64,000 nt of DNA from Xanthoparmelia taractica (GCA_033085395.1 JANQBS010000173.1:1-64000), one strand, 5' to 3'; counted from the first letter of the stretch, positions 12,180 through 24,351 are shown. Notes: generated by a model not told the origin, from the sequence alone. Made by a program: numbers and translations.

Positions 12180-13671
12180 TCAAACAATCGACGCGACGCA
12201 GCTTCTCGTATTAAGCTGATTACGCGTCACCATCTCAAAATCCACTGTCCTCTTCGATCTTAAATCCCGAATAACACTCTGCCTTCTGGTCCTCTCATTC
12301 TCTTCTTCGTCCAACGGCTGATACGGACTATTAAGCCAAGTCATATGCACCTCCTGCGGACCTTCACTGCTGATGCCAGTTGAACTCTTTGCATTACCGA
12401 TCCTGAAGATCTTCGATTTCCGCACATGTCTAATCGGCGAGGGCGTAGAGGGTTGAGAGTTAGGGTAGCGTTCGCGGATTAGTTGCACGAAACGGGGCAT
12501 TATGGGGAAGCAGGCGCAGAGGATGATACTTGCGATTTCGGCAAGCCTAATCATCGTTGAGCGAGCGCATCAGCATGGTGGTAGACAAAAGAAGCGGATG
12601 AGTAGTTGCGTACCCCCACATTGCGGTTTGTGCAAAGGTGTATGAGACGTCGCGGCCGGGGGCAATCTTTGTAGTGTAGAGGAGGTGGCAGATGCCTGAA
12701 GTCAAGGCACTATTTTAAAGATGGATCAGGCTCATAATTCCGACTGGATGGACAACCACATGACCGAAGGTGCTGGGGAAGATTGGTGACTTACAGAAAA
12801 CCTGTTGAGAACATGGCTATGACACCCGCTTTCCTTTTTGGGGTCATCTGCAAGTGCCATGTGGTCCACACTGGAAGAAGTATGATGAGAAGATCAGAGA
12901 AAACATTGACGGCACCAGAGACGACCAGTAGCTTTTTCGAGCCGGCGCATTGGCCTTTGTTCGTTGGACTCCGGCCTTCCCAGACTGGGTAGCACTGGAA
13001 GATCATCGAGATGAAAATGGAAACATAGAAAACCAAGTTGCCCCAGATCTGACTGTAAAAGGCCCAGTATACAGGCCCAGACTTCATGGGCGCGAAAATG
13101 TGTATCAGCTGGAAGAGTAAAGAGACTTTGGCTAGCCATATCGCCGAAGGGTATAGTATATGCAGAGCCCAGGTATACTGCAGAGACCATAATCAGTTTG
13201 CAGATTCGGATCATAATCGCGGAGCCATTGTTCTAGCCTACCTTGTTAAGTGCGAGGTACTGAGTGTCCTGGGTGTACGAAGCTGGATGGCCAGATCCAG
13301 CCAGTCCTGCGCTAAGAAGGGAAAAGGCAAATGCCATACTTGCTACCTGCTCAGTTTAATCGAGTTGTTCACTGTCACAAAAGACTTCGCAGCGGGAGGG
13401 GAGCTCACCCATGCTAAAATCAGCATATCTAGAGAGAATTTCGTGTCAGCGGCTGCGTGGGTACCCAAGGCCTCATTTGGCACTCACAGTCGTCAAGGTG
13501 GTAGCTCGAGATCATCTTCTTTGTAAAAAGCCGGACAGCAGTGAATGTTGTCGTCAGAATGCTGCAGAGTACTACCGTTGCGATAATAGAGGGAAGCAAG
13601 GGAGTTAGAGTCTTCGGGTAATGCTCTGACCTCAACAAAGAGGTGTTTCCAGGCTTCGTGACCATGACCAT
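12180..13671 (-). CDS. PTH11-like integral membrane protein (fungal rhodopsin-like domain)
   Basis: Six exons rebuilt from splice sites and phase: 13488-13671, 13409-13428, 13242-13346, 12795-13177, 12709-12614 and 12546-12180, giving 384 residues with no stop. Introns are 59-85 bp. The fungal rhodopsin-like family marks appear in order: VRLFTKK then DDYMLILAW across the 20-bp exon 2, a YLALNK-YTWALHILYP loop, AKVSLLFQLIHIF, the GQC loop, VSGAVNVFSDLLIILLPV, and a last helix AEIASIILCACFPIMPRF. The tail is hydrophilic and probably cytosolic. In plant pathogens related proteins act as seven-helix receptors that sense surface cues; most family members have no known ligand. The gene appears intact, unlike the second family member at 54836-55747. 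Confidence 0.85.
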
Positions 13672-16120
13672 TGTAGTGGATAGTCTTCCCTTACTACCTT
13701 TTACTCAGCAACACTTGACGTGAAGCTGGTTTTGAACATTGTCAAGGAATCCAGTTTGCTGAAATGAAAGTGGTATCCACCTCCGGACAGATTGCAGAGT
13801 CTGACTCACAATTGCGAGAAAACGAGGGAATGGTTGGCACAGCCCTATAGTGAAGCCCCATTAGAGAGAACGGATCTTCTGCAGCAGCGCCAGCTACATA
13901 AAGGTTGCTCTGTTTCGACAGTCAGTACACCGCTAGGCGGAGGCGCTTGCAGGAACCCACTGCTGGTAAGTGGCACGAACCCAGATCCGAGACGTCTGAG
14001 TCCAATATGTTTTTGCCATCAAGCAGGAAGGGGGTCTGCATCCCGGCAGGAGAAATGCTCGCACAGCGAAATGCCGTTGCAAAGTGGACACTGAGTCCTA
14101 TCGGTGGATCTCTCTACCTTTCAATGCAGCTACGCCGCAATGCAGGTAGACCTGGACGCTAGTAACACGGGTATGCATAGTGGTGGCGATGTGCACAAGT
14201 ACCCCAAGAACCCGTCACATAGGGGATGCGCATGAGCAAGTTTCGAATAGAATTGTTGTGCGTATTCGAGGAGGCCTCTCAGGTGTATGTATTTAGGCGT
14301 CGAATCCTACATTCAAATTGCTCTAATGGAACAGATCACGTCATCATAAAAGCGTTACTATAGTCAATGTTCGTTACCTATTCTATCTCACTCAAAACTC
14401 AGAGACAACTGACTGTAGCTACAAGCCCACCGGACTCATGCGAATTAGATTAGGGTATGCGTCGCTATAAGCCCGAAACACATAGTTGGGGCAGTGTTAT
14501 GAGTAAGCGGGGAGGCATAGTAAGAGGTTGAAGGATAGCCAGTCAAAGAAGCGGCGAAGCGAAAAGCCGTGCTTACCTATCCCATGCGGTATGGATCACA
14601 GCCCAGGGCGGGGTTGCCGAAGCCTTATGCAGCGAGCTCCAATGATATATCAATAAGAAATGCCAAAGATAATAGGTGTCAATATCTACTCGAAGGCAGA
14701 TTTGTTCATTATGTTGTACTGATAGGCGTGCCTCCCTACTGGTTCTCAACGTGGGACGATCTCACAGGCCCTACATGCCGACGCCTGTGATTATGCACTG
14801 GCGCTCTCAATGGATGGGGCCCTGGTTATGTGCGTTTACTGCTAAAGGTTGATGGGCAATCGAACATTGTATCACGGCGGAGGTGTTGAGAGATAGGCTG
14901 CTCGTGGTCTCCTCGGATGACGCACCCGGAAGCTGACCCTAAATGTCCTGACTGTAGCCGAGGGAGAACTATACCGCCCAATTGCGGTCGTCGAGTATCC
15001 CTCCTCGTCTCATTTATTCTTTTCATCTTCCAAAGTGTCTCAACCCCAGACATGGAAAGTGACGAGCGCGAAGTCCATGCCGACCGAAACCCCAAAATCT
15101 AATACATACCATCCAACCAGAAAAGCCGTCGAGGCCGCTGAAGCGCGCCGAACGTCGCCATCATTACACTATCAACGTAAAATCATACAACAATGGTCCG
15201 AGCAGACTGATGGCGACGTTTTCTGCGGTGACGTTCTTGCTGAAAGACAAGATTGCCATTTGCGCATAAGCTAGGATGGAGCTTTCATGCCGCTCCTCTG
15301 GGAGCACTCGCACGGTACTGCGATCCTCGAGACCGGCCAGCTTCTCGATCCTTGTGTTCCATCGTGCAAGTCTAGGGGGCACAGGCGCAGAAGAGACGAC
15401 AAAGAATTCGGAAGAGAGCATGCACTGCTCTAGCGAGTTGTTCCTCGTCGTGATAACGAGAACTTCTGTGGATTTCTGGAAATCGACTGATTGAGCGTTA
15501 GGCTTGTACATGTATGTCCAGAGAGTATCATGAGATCATTGCGTGTAAAGGTGGTAGTAGTAAAACGAAAAGCACGTCGAGTCTTCATCCTCAGTGGGAA
15601 GGCTAGCCAGGGATGAGTCTCGGCTACTGCAGGTTGCTTACTCGTTCATAGGTAGTGATATGATCAGACAAGGCATTATTACAGGCGGAGGAGGCAGAGA
15701 TCTTCACAGCCTCAAGATGACTGGTTTGGCAGCATGATATCTCTGCATCTCAGAGGTGTAGATACCGAGCGGCTTATCTCCAGGTATGACACATGCCACG
15801 CACACATTTACTGGACGTTAGAACGCATATGCATTTTCCGAAGTCGGTAGACCTATGAAGAAAGAGCAATCCTCTCACAACATATGCTGGCAGAGAGAAA
15901 AGGAAGATTATAGGTCAGCAAATCCGACTTTAAGAACATCCTGGGAAGCCTAGACAACCCTATAATTCCGATCTCGATTTAAGGATGCCAACGAAATAGC
16001 TTCTTCTCTTTTACACTGCTAAGAAAAAAAATAACCGGATCCATTTCATGCTTGTGCTTCATTCGACCTTATAAATTTTACTACGACTGGTTTGAGTACA
16101 GTTGCTTGATCTCTCGTCAA
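13672..16120. other. No supportable gene
   Basis: Short frames only. The least unlikely are a minus-strand frame at 15164-15511 (115 residues, LLGPLLYDF near its end) and a plus-strand frame at 15035-15274 (KAVEAAEARRTSPS). Neither has a recognisable domain or a convincing exon partner. Decayed genes may be present. Confidence 0.4.
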
Positions 16121-17119
16121 TTACTGCAGAAACTTTTCGTCCAACATTCCGTCTCCGCCAGCCCGACTTTCGAACATCCACCAACCCGTCTCCGCACTCA
16201 CGGTGTCCAGTTCCACCAAGCCCCCATCCAGCTCATCTCCACTGCTTGTGCAGTTGATGCCGACGGAGCCAGCAACCATCATTGCATCAAACACATCGCC
16301 GTTGTCATCGGCTTTCACCGGAACGGAAGAGTAGCCCGGCGGCACCTCGTCAGATTCAATCCTATGATAACTCACGCCGTCCAGTTCCATCCCGTGTCTG
16401 GGAGCACTGTATAGAGATCCTCCATCTTCCTTCCAGAAACAGAACGCGATGATCCCGCCGGAATAGTATGTGGGCCCGCTTCCCATGTTATATACGTGCG
16501 CAATGCGCTGCCAAAAGCTAATGATATCGTCTGAGGTAGGCGCGCTGAACGGCTCAATGAACCGTGATATCACCGGGCGGAGGAGTCTGCAGAACTGGCT
16601 TGGTTCCGCACCGAGAGTCTCCAGTTTGTCAAGTCGACTATAGATCAACTGCCAGTCCTTTGTCTGGCCCAGAAGAGTAACGCTTGGGAGGCCGCAAGCA
16701 AGCTCACACTTGAAGCTGAAATAGCTTTGCGTAGCTCCCATCAATAGGATGGCCGCGACGACGTTGTCGTGCTCTGTGGTGGTGGAGAACGCAGGCATCA
16801 CCCATTCTCTCAGCTCTGGATCCAAGACGTTCTCCTGGATGAGATAGCTGATTCTCTGAGCAAAAACACCAAAGTCAACAGTATAGCGATCACAATTCTT
16901 GAATTGTACAGTCAATTCCTTCTTGCACTTGTGTGCTACAAATTTTTCGCAAAGGTCCTCGGCATGAGGGTTGATGTAGAAACAGAGCTGCGATACGATC
17001 GCAAACCAGACATCTTCTGGTCTTCTCTGAAGGTGGTGGTGCTGGTTGTAGGCTAGCATGGCGCCATGTACGAAGCCGTTAGCTGAAGGCTGAATGGCTG
17101 CGTTGAGGTTGGAGTCGAC
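16121..17119 (-). pseudogene. DUF4419 domain protein, 5' truncated
   Basis: The frame 16121-17059 (312 residues from the first ATG) holds most of a DUF4419 domain: RRPEDVWFAIVSQLCFYIN, KFVAHKCKKELTV, DPELREWVMPAFSTTT, LLGQTKDWQLIYSRLDKLE, FWQRI and GSGPTYYSGGIIAFCFWKE. The homology continues upstream of that ATG (ANGFVHGAMLAYNQHHHL) to about 17119, where a TAA at 17120-17122 ends it exactly as the sequence turns AT-rich. Family members normally have about 60-70 more residues before this point, so the N-terminus is lost or lies in an exon I cannot see. The C-terminus is acidic and ends at TAG-side 16121. DUF4419 proteins have no assigned reaction. Expression of the shortened protein from the internal ATG cannot be excluded. 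Confidence 0.7.
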
Positions 17120-17122
17120 TTA

Positions 17123-17370
17123 GGAAATACGATTTAATTATTTTTCTCTCTCTACGAGAGCTATCTATGAAGACCTCGGGAATTCTCTACGAAGACTAAT
17201 TTTTACAAAAGCTAAGGTATCTTCGGAAGTGTCTGTGAATACTTTTGACGAGGGCTATCTATGGAGATGTCTTCGAGAGTATCTACGGGGAAGTTTCTAT
17301 TAGAAATATTTAGCGTCGCAGAAGAAGAAGATTTCGTCGAAAAATCTCTATCAATACCTTTTTAATAGTT
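17123..17370. repeat. AT-rich inserted or decayed segment
   Basis: This segment sits against the broken 5' end of the DUF4419 gene. It contains repeated steps such as CTATCTATGAAGAC / CTATCTATGGAGATG and CTACGAAGA / CTACGGGGA, with partial CA/TG depletion. It looks like a mutated repeat insertion rather than promoter sequence. Confidence 0.45.
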
Positions 17371-18237
17371 TGATTTTGTCCTAATGCCAGCCGTCGGATG
17401 CAGCATTAGGAGCAAACATAACGCGAAAAACTTGGCAGCCTTTTTTGACTTCTGCCAGGTCAGAAAAACACTTTTTGCCTTCATGCTAACCACATCCCCC
17501 CCGTCTCCGCAAGACATACAGGCAGTGCACTGCCCGAAGATTCCCGACCTGCGCCCTGCGGCGGCGATGCTCCCAATGACGCAGGAGGACGGCGGGCTCC
17601 TGTGCCTCTGAAACAGCGAAGATTGCCCTCGGCAGGCACACGATGGGGGCTGAGTGCGATCCTGCCTGCCCAAGTATGTTCTTGTATCACATTCGAAACA
17701 AGTCATATGCGAGGCAAGCAGGGGGGAATAGGGATCCGTTTCGTCGCAGAGGCAAGGTTATGTGAGTGCATGAATGTCTCACCATGTCTAAGCCAGGAAT
17801 GCTTTACCTGGCTCATACTCGTTAATTAAATGCTGGTTGCGTACTTGTATTGATCGGGGCACAATCCGCTGAGGTAAGACGTGGTGATTGATTCTTCGCC
17901 GCATCCGCACAATGCTTTGGCTTTGGTAGTGCACGCTGCCCATACAACTCTTGATCTCTATGGTACCCGGGCCACGCTTAAGAAATATGAGAGGTATCTA
18001 GGGTTATTGAATTTGGCCCATGAGGCGTGTTTTCTTTGAATCACAACTTCACTGGGAATATCTTGTTCTGCCCTCGTTTCATTGAAGGGAAATGGAAGCG
18101 GAAACACCGGGGCGACGTGGTACCAGAGGATGCTAAAGGGTCATGACCTAAATACTAGTCTAAAGCTTTAGAGGGCCCCCTACCTCGCATACCTCTGCAG
18201 AGACAAAACAAAGCTACGGCGCTGCTGCGCTTTTTCA
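17371..18237. other. No supportable gene
   Basis: Normal composition with overlapping short frames on both strands at 17362-17830, none recognisable. The right part is the 3' flank of the transporter gene. Confidence 0.4.
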
Positions 18238-19866
18238 TTATCGAGAACTACCTGGCGCATGACCTCCATCTTGTTGCTTCCTTCGATCCTTCCAATACCC
18301 TCGAGCAAGAAACACAAGGCTCAAAAAGAGGCCGAAGCCGGACATTCCAATGGCAAAATACCAAGCCCCGCGGAATCCCAACAGAAGATCTTCGGGAGTC
18401 GTGCCGCCATGGCTGACGTGGCCTTCGACTGTGCCAGCGAAGCCAAGAGCGAGTGAGATGCTGTAATTCACGACGGTGTTGACCAGACTTGCGGCCACAC
18501 CTTGGTGTTCTTTTGGCACGGCGTCGGAGAGAATGAGGGTGGCGGCTGGAAAACTCATGTCCATGCCCCATGGGATGACAATCATGCAGACGAATGACTG
18601 CGCCCAGTACGTTTGATCCACCGGTGCAGTAGCGATCAGAATTGTTCCCACGGTGAAGGCTGTGAGCGCGATGGTCATTACCCAGGCTGGTTTCACACGG
18701 CCGAGCAGGGATCCAGTAGTGACGGCGGCAATGGCACCGGAGATCGCGACTGGGGCGATCCAGGAAGCGGCCAGGAGCGGAGAGGCGCCTCGGAGTTGTT
18801 CGAAGAATTGCCAGGTATAGTAGATCCAGATGCCAAAGCAACTCCATCCACAGGCTACGCAGCCTAGGACAAATGCCACGTCTGTTGACAAGGCGTCGAA
18901 AGGTATCAGTGGGGATTTGGCGACTCGCAATTCGATGAAGAAAAACGAGGCGGCGAAAATAGCCCCGAGGATCAGGCAAACGTAGACGTATGCTTTTGTC
19001 CATGTCACCACGCCAGACTGGTTCCATGCGAAATTGATCAGAATTAGAGCCGTGATACCAACAAAGCCACCTAATATGTCAAGCTCCGCCATCGTTTCGC
19101 GCAAGGTCATGGCTTTTGCAAACTTCTTCGGAGGTTCGGGGATAACATAGGATCCAACGACAGCTATGCAGGCTAGAGCGATGGCGAAAGACCAGAATGC
19201 CCACGGCCACCAGGCCAGATTAAAGCTGCCAGCAAAGACCGCGCCGACGACAGCGCCACCTGGTGCAGTGGCTCCGAATATGGCAAAAACCATGGCTTTT
19301 CTCTTACCGGGGGCGTAGGAGGCACCGAGAATAGCGAGGCCGTTGGGCAGGTTGATCGCCGGACCGAGACCTTGGAGGACGCGTGCGAAGGTGAAAAGTA
19401 CGTGATTCGAGTAGACGGCCAGACCGGCAATCAGGCTCCATAGTGAAAACCAGCAAAAGCCGATGATGAGCATTCTCTTGTAGCCGTATACGTCGCCGAA
19501 GCGGCCTGCTAGAAGGATGAAGGTACCGATGGTAAGACTATAGGCTGCAATGAGCCAGCTGAGTTCACCTGGATTGGAAAGACCATAGTGGTCGCCGAGG
19601 ACATGGAGGATGGCAAGGCATCCATTGAGACCGATCTGGGTGGTGAATTGGGCGCAGCATATTAAACCCACGAAGAGAATCTCTTTCCCCAGTGGCATCG
19701 CCTCGGCGATGGATTTTGTGGATTCAATTCTGGAGAGCTCATGCTGCTCTTTATCTCCACTATCATCATTGTCGCCATCATGGGTTGCACAATGCTGTAG
19801 TTCATCATCTGGGACCTGGAGGGTGGATGTGGCGGATTCCTCGTCCGCCATTTTTGCGTGAGGCAA
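18238..19866 (-). CDS. MFS transporter, DHA2/AMF1-like (14 TM type)
   Basis: A single-exon gene of 542 residues. A hydrophilic acidic N-terminus (about 55 residues) is followed by many hydrophobic helices. The family marks are SWLIAAYSLTIGTFILLAG, the loop 2-3 motif A GRFGDVYGYKRML, a LQGLGPAINLPNGLAILG stretch, and motif C as FGATAPGGAVVGAVF. Length and helix content fit the 14-helix drug:H+ antiporter-2 branch, closest by eye to the fungal AMF1 (low-affinity ammonium transporter) group. Substrate cannot be told from the sequence. The start may be the ATG at 19866 or the one at 19851 (M-A-D-E-E). It lies next to a second, unrelated MFS gene on the same strand, separated by about 600 bases, so both could serve import or export for the same nutrient island. 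Confidence 0.9.
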   Translation of the reverse strand: MPHAKMADEESATSTLQVPDDELQHCATHDGDNDDSGDKEQHELSRIESTKSIAEAMPLGKEILFVGLICCAQFTTQIGLNGCLAILHVLGDHYGLSNPGELSWLIAAYSLTIGTFILLAGRFGDVYGYKRMLIIGFCWFSLWSLIAGLAVYSNHVLFTFARVLQGLGPAINLPNGLAILGASYAPGKRKAMVFAIFGATAPGGAVVGAVFAGSFNLAWWPWAFWSFAIALACIAVVGSYVIPEPPKKFAKAMTLRETMAELDILGGFVGITALILINFAWNQSGVVTWTKAYVYVCLILGAIFAASFFFIELRVAKSPLIPFDALSTDVAFVLGCVACGWSCFGIWIYYTWQFFEQLRGASPLLAASWIAPVAISGAIAAVTTGSLLGRVKPAWVMTIALTAFTVGTILIATAPVDQTYWAQSFVCMIVIPWGMDMSFPAATLILSDAVPKEHQGVAASLVNTVVNYSISLALGFAGTVEGHVSHGGTTPEDLLLGFRGAWYFAIGMSGFGLFLSLVFLARGYWKDRRKQQDGGHAPGSSR

Positions 19867-20463
19867 ATGATGTTTACGGACAGGATTCTACCCTGTGCAG
19901 AGGGCCGTTTCTTGTGCTTGTAATTGACGACTGAAGGCCAGAGGACATTCTAGCCTTTCATTGGCATCAGAATGGAAACTGTACGGAATTCTCTCCAGTT
20001 TGTTGGACACTAATTTCCATGCATTACAACAGGCGATGTTCGGAAGAATGTATGGCCTCCCTCGGCCGACACTAACGCGCCTGGTCACGTGTCTTGGTTC
20101 TGCGACAAGTGCCAAGTAGAACCTGATGAATGCTTGACCCCATACTAACTCTATCAATTTATCAACCGCCAAGATTCTTTCTAATTTTTCTTGGAAATGA
20201 GTATAATCTATAGAAAAGACTCGAATGCTTTGTATATCGTTCGAATATTGCGCCAGCATCTCAAAGGATTCCCGTCTGACCTAAAGTAGCTCAAAACTAT
20301 GGGCTTCCTCTGCCTTTCGATAGTAGTTCCAGGGTTTGTACTAAACTGTTCAAAACGCTGCTGCTGTTAACCTCCGTGACGAGAGATCTTCTTTTCTTTT
20401 CATTCTTTACCTTTACACGTAACTAGCGATACATGACCAACCATTCTCCTCGGCTACGCAGAA
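19867..20463. other. Intergenic; open minus-strand frame of unknown value
   Basis: It contains the upstream region of the DHA2-type transporter and the 3' flank of the Dal5-like transporter. A minus-strand frame at 19888-20259 reads FQEKLERILAVDKLIELVWG, which looks protein-like, but I do not recognise it and it has no clear start partner or exon neighbours. It may be a relic of another gene. Confidence 0.3.
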
Positions 20464-22173
20464 TCAAGTCTGAAATCTCCACCGCGGATCCTCATCGCCC
20501 AGCCACGCATCGTCCCCCACACCGACCAGCCTGGCATCCCTCTCGCCATTGTCCCTCTTGCGGTTCTCTGCTCTCAACATCGCCCACAGCGTTCCCACCA
20601 CCAGAATATTAGCGCACAAATACCCCAACGCAAACCCATGGCCCAGAAAGAACCTCGGTCCATCTGTAGCTCGATACAGCTGCGTGCCGAGAACAGCGCC
20701 TAAATTCCCAATAGATATCTGCATCGCATTCGCCGTGGCACGCTTAGTCTGTCCGCTTACATTGTTGGCGGGCCAGGAAAGCACGATGGCGACGGCAGGA
20801 TAAATGCCACCCGCCGCCAATATCGTACCAAAGTAGGCGACTCCGGGCTTCCTTTCAGTCAGTAGAATGATGTACCCTATGATGGCGAGACCTGCAGAGC
20901 CCATGATGAATGGCGCTCTGAGTTTAAAACGTTCCGACAAGAGCGCGACAGTGAGGGTGAAAGTGGTGGCGACAGCGTACGGTGGGACGGTGAGTAGTTG
21001 CGCCTGGGCCGCAGTAAATCCCAACTCTTTGATGATGGTTGGTAGAAAGAGCGAGAGGGTGTAGAGAGGGAGACTCAGGGTATGGAAACCTAGACCGTAG
21101 AGCCAGATTTTTGGGTCTCGCACAGCCATCAAGACATTGCCCCATGTGAAACCCTCATTTCTCGTAGCATCGGTGCTCGCCTTTAAACGGGCGTGGATAC
21201 ACGCTCTCTCTTTTTCTGTAAGGAATTTGGCAGTCGAGGGATAGTTCGCGATGAAGTGGTAGGCTACTAGGGAGACGACGATGGTCAATAGACCCTCGAG
21301 GATGAAAATCCAGCGCCAACCATGTAGGCCACCAACGCCGTTCATGTGGGCGATACCCTAGATACATCAGGTCCATGACTCTTTCTCCTTAGGACGTATC
21401 ACCTACCCATGCTAGTACACCACCGAACGCACCTGCAAGAGCTGCGGCACTGAAGAACAACGAGATCCGATAATGCTGTTCCTCTCTTCTGTACCACATA
21501 GAGAGGTAGAAGACCACGCCAGGGAAAAGGCCACTTTCTGTCACGCCGAGGAAAAAGCGCGCGGCGAAGAAGCCAGCCATATTCTGTGTCACGCCCAACA
21601 AGGTTGCCACTACCCCCCAGGCAAGCGTGAGTGTAGGAAGCCATACTTTGGGGGAGGTCAACTTGAGAGCGACATTGCATGGTATCTATCCGGTTTAGTT
21701 CATTATGCGTAGCAAATCATTCGACTCAAGACGTACTTCAAAGAGGACGTAGCCGATGAAATACAGGGTCAAGCCTGTAAGATATTGGTTCCCAGCTGTG
21801 AAAAGTCGTCAACTTGTTCCAGGTTCAGAATGTCACGATATAGGCAGCTTACTCATATGCAAGTCTACCACCAGGCCCTCGACACGCGCATTGGCAACTT
21901 GGCTGGCGTCAGCAATTCCAGCAGCGAAAGATAGGGTTGGAAAGGCCTACCATTACTGCGGTCGAGAAAAGATAGGAGATACAATAGCGTTAGCGCGGGC
22001 AACAACTTCAGATCAAGTTTTCGGAGCAGTGCCTTTTCGTCGATGCCAAAGTATGGGTCATGGCCATTCTCAGGCCCACTGGAAGGAGACAGGGCAGCGT
22101 TGTGCTTTTCATCCTCTGGGTACAAGGTGCCATCATGTACCTCGGAGGAGATATGCTTCTTGATACCAGACAT
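20464..22173 (-). CDS. Dal5/TNA1-like anion:cation symporter (MFS)
   Basis: Five exons: 21951-22173, 21853-21897, 21737-21795, 21407-21685 and 20464-21357, all joining in phase to 499 residues. Introns are 46-57 bp. Family marks: LDLKLLPALTLLYLLSFLDR then SNVANARVEGL across the first junction, TQNMAGFFAARFFLGVTESG, FYLSMWYRREEQHYRISLFF, GVGGLHGWRWIFILEG, and a C-terminal half with NVSGQTKRATANAMQI. This is the fungal allantoate/nicotinate/vitamin permease family, which imports small organic anions at the plasma membrane. The chosen start (MSGIKKH, 22173) fits family starts; an ATG at 22263 in the same frame would add 30 hydrophobic residues. It is divergent to the TauD-type dioxygenase at 23001, sharing an 827-base intergenic region, so transporter and enzyme may act on the same compound. 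Confidence 0.88.
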
Positions 22174-23000
22174 GCTTGGCAAAAGCAATACACTGACACA
22201 GCAGAGGAATTGATGAAGGGGGTGCAAAGGCAAGAGAAATGGATGGGCCCGAGGTTCATGCAATATGTACCTTTACTATGTGCAACCCTCATGGTAATTT
22301 TATGCTCTGACGACATAATCACATGGAATGCCGTTTGATCTTACAGTTAAGATAAGGGGGAAGAGTGAGAGAAGGACGATGATAGGTCAATCCGTCGGTC
22401 CATCTCATCCCAAGCGAATGTCGTGATCAAGCCCCAAGGATCGCTTGCATCTTTTCGCGTCCAGCTCGACAGGAAAGCGTGGGAAGATGCAGGGGAAGGT
22501 CCCGAGAAAGTGGCCAAGTTATATTAGATTCTAGGCATCTGGATTGGTCTTTGGCCTCACCATATGCAGTCTTCAGGCAGTCGCATATACCATTACTCGT
22601 GCGTAGTGACATGCTTCTAGGAACAACAGGCGGAACCACAGATCGACGGAAGATAATCGGACCGAAGAAAATTGCGTAGCCACTTTTGGCCTAGTATGCT
22701 GACTTAGAAAATGGCGACATCCCGCCCATGCAAGAGCTCATTCTCTTAAAGTCATTTGGTGTGATTGATTGATCATTCTCCTTGATTTGCTAAAGTACTA
22801 TACTTCTACAACGAACAATTCAACCTTATTGACCATGTCGTTATCGCCCGCATCATCTATCTTAGCCAATCATCATGTCCAGTCTTTTCCCTCGCCGTTG
22901 GTCGGGTAGGAAAGGTCCTGCGTCAATATGCTCCATCCATCTTTCTTGCCTCTCATCCACCTTCAACACCTTCACCTTGAATCAATAGCCTCACTCAAAC
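22174..23000. promoter_or_regulatory. Shared divergent promoter region
   Basis: The 827 bases between the Dal5-like transporter (leftward) and the TauD-type dioxygenase (rightward). A pyrimidine-rich stretch directly precedes the dioxygenase ATG at 23001, as is common in fungal promoters. No regulator site was identified with confidence. Confidence 0.45.
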
Positions 23001-24351
23001 ATGGCACCAGGGTTGACAGCCACCTTACCAACTCATACCCCATCAGTCGAAAAGCAGGTGGCGTGCTCCATCTTTCCTGACGGCATCAAGACCTCTGGCC
23101 AGCATCCTCCTCTTTACCATCAACTCAGTCCTTACGACGACTTCCCTCATCAGATCACTGGCCCCACCGTATGGGATGCGGATGACTACAAGAACAATCC
23201 AGAGCGATGGACCCATTGGTTCACGCATGACGAGCTGGCAGAAATGAGTGAAGCCGCCGACAATTTCAGAAATGCTGGCATTCCCTTAACCGGCATATCA
23301 AAGGTTGCTCTTCAACAGAGTCATGACAACAACGCAAGGTAACAAAGACTTTAGGCCAACTTCCAGCTTCCTCTTCTCTCCACTTTCCTCGAGTCAATGC
23401 GCAACGAACTCCTCAATGGCAAAGGTTTCATACTATTCAAGGGCTTTCCCGTGGAGCAATGGGGGAACCATAAGTCGGCTATTGCATACATGGGACTGGG
23501 CACATACCTGGGATACTTTGTCAGTCAAAATGGGAAGGGTCATGTCCTCGGACATGTGAAGGATCTGGGAGACGATGCGAAGCAGACCGACAAGGTTAGA
23601 ATATACCGGACAAACGCACGGTAAGCCCACGACCTGTCTATCGGAATTTGCTTGCCGACTGAAATCTTCACAGCCAATTCTTCCATGCAGACGACTCGGA
23701 CCTTGTGGGCCTACTCTGCATCGCGCGAGCCCTCGAAGGGGGAGAGTCCGACATCACTTCGGTGCACCACGTCTACAACATTCTACGAAAGGAAAGGCCT
23801 GATGTGCTCAAGACCTTGACCGAGCCGATATGGTATTTCGACCGCAAAGGCGAAGTCAGCAAGGGCGAGGATCCCTACATCCGAGCGAGCGTCTTCTACC
23901 TTGAACCCGCTGGAAAGGGGCGAGTATACTGCAAGTGAGGCATTCTTCTCCCTCCACTAATCGGCAAGCTTGCTAACCCCGGTGTAGATGGGATCCATAC
24001 TTCGTTCGGTCTCTGGAGCGCTTTTCCTCCGCTGGCATCATCCCGCCATTATCCCCTGCGCAGCTCGAAGCAGCAGACGTTCTCGAAGCTACCTGCAAGC
24101 GGACGGCTCTGCACATGATACTAGACGTTGGCGACATTCAATTTCTATCGAACGAACATCTATTGCACGCCAGGACAGAATATAAAGATCACGCGCCACC
24201 AGCTCCGAGACGGCATCTGATGAGATTATGGTTGGCGACGCCGGAAAGCGAAGGGGGATGGAAGTTGCCCTTCCATGACAGCCAGGAAAAAAAACGCGGT
24301 GGCATACAAGTCGACGATGTGGCCCCAGTGGCACATTTGGACGCAGACTAG
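23001..24351 (+). CDS. TauD/TfdA-type Fe(II)/2-oxoglutarate dioxygenase
   Basis: Four exons: 23001-23303, 23355-23620, 23674-23934 and 23988-24351, joining in phase to 397 residues; introns are 51-53 bp. The first donor (GTTGCT) is weak but restores the frame exactly. Visible marks: GKGFILFKGFPVEQWG, GLGTYLGYFVSQNGKGHVLG, the iron-binding H-x-D in QFFHADDSDLVGLL just after exon 2, RALEGGESDI, the second metal His in NEHLLHARTEY, and the 2-oxoglutarate-binding Arg region PRRHLMRLWL. These enzymes hydroxylate small acids (taurine, aryloxyacids and others) with O2 and 2-oxoglutarate, usually in the cytosol. This fungal branch has no agreed substrate. Pairing with a divergent anion permease suggests use of a small organic acid or sulfonate, which is inference. 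Confidence 0.88.

Noticed and set aside
13792..14162. Plus-strand frames near 13.8-14.2 kb
   Set aside because: No domain, poor composition and no matching exons.
17362..17706. A Cys-rich minus-strand frame resembling a small secreted protein
   Set aside because: There is no N-terminal signal peptide; the hydrophobic part is at the C-terminus, and equally long frames overlap on the other strand.
18248..19027. A 259-codon minus-strand frame overlapping the DHA2 transporter
   Set aside because: It is a shadow frame of the transporter, Arg-rich and without a domain.
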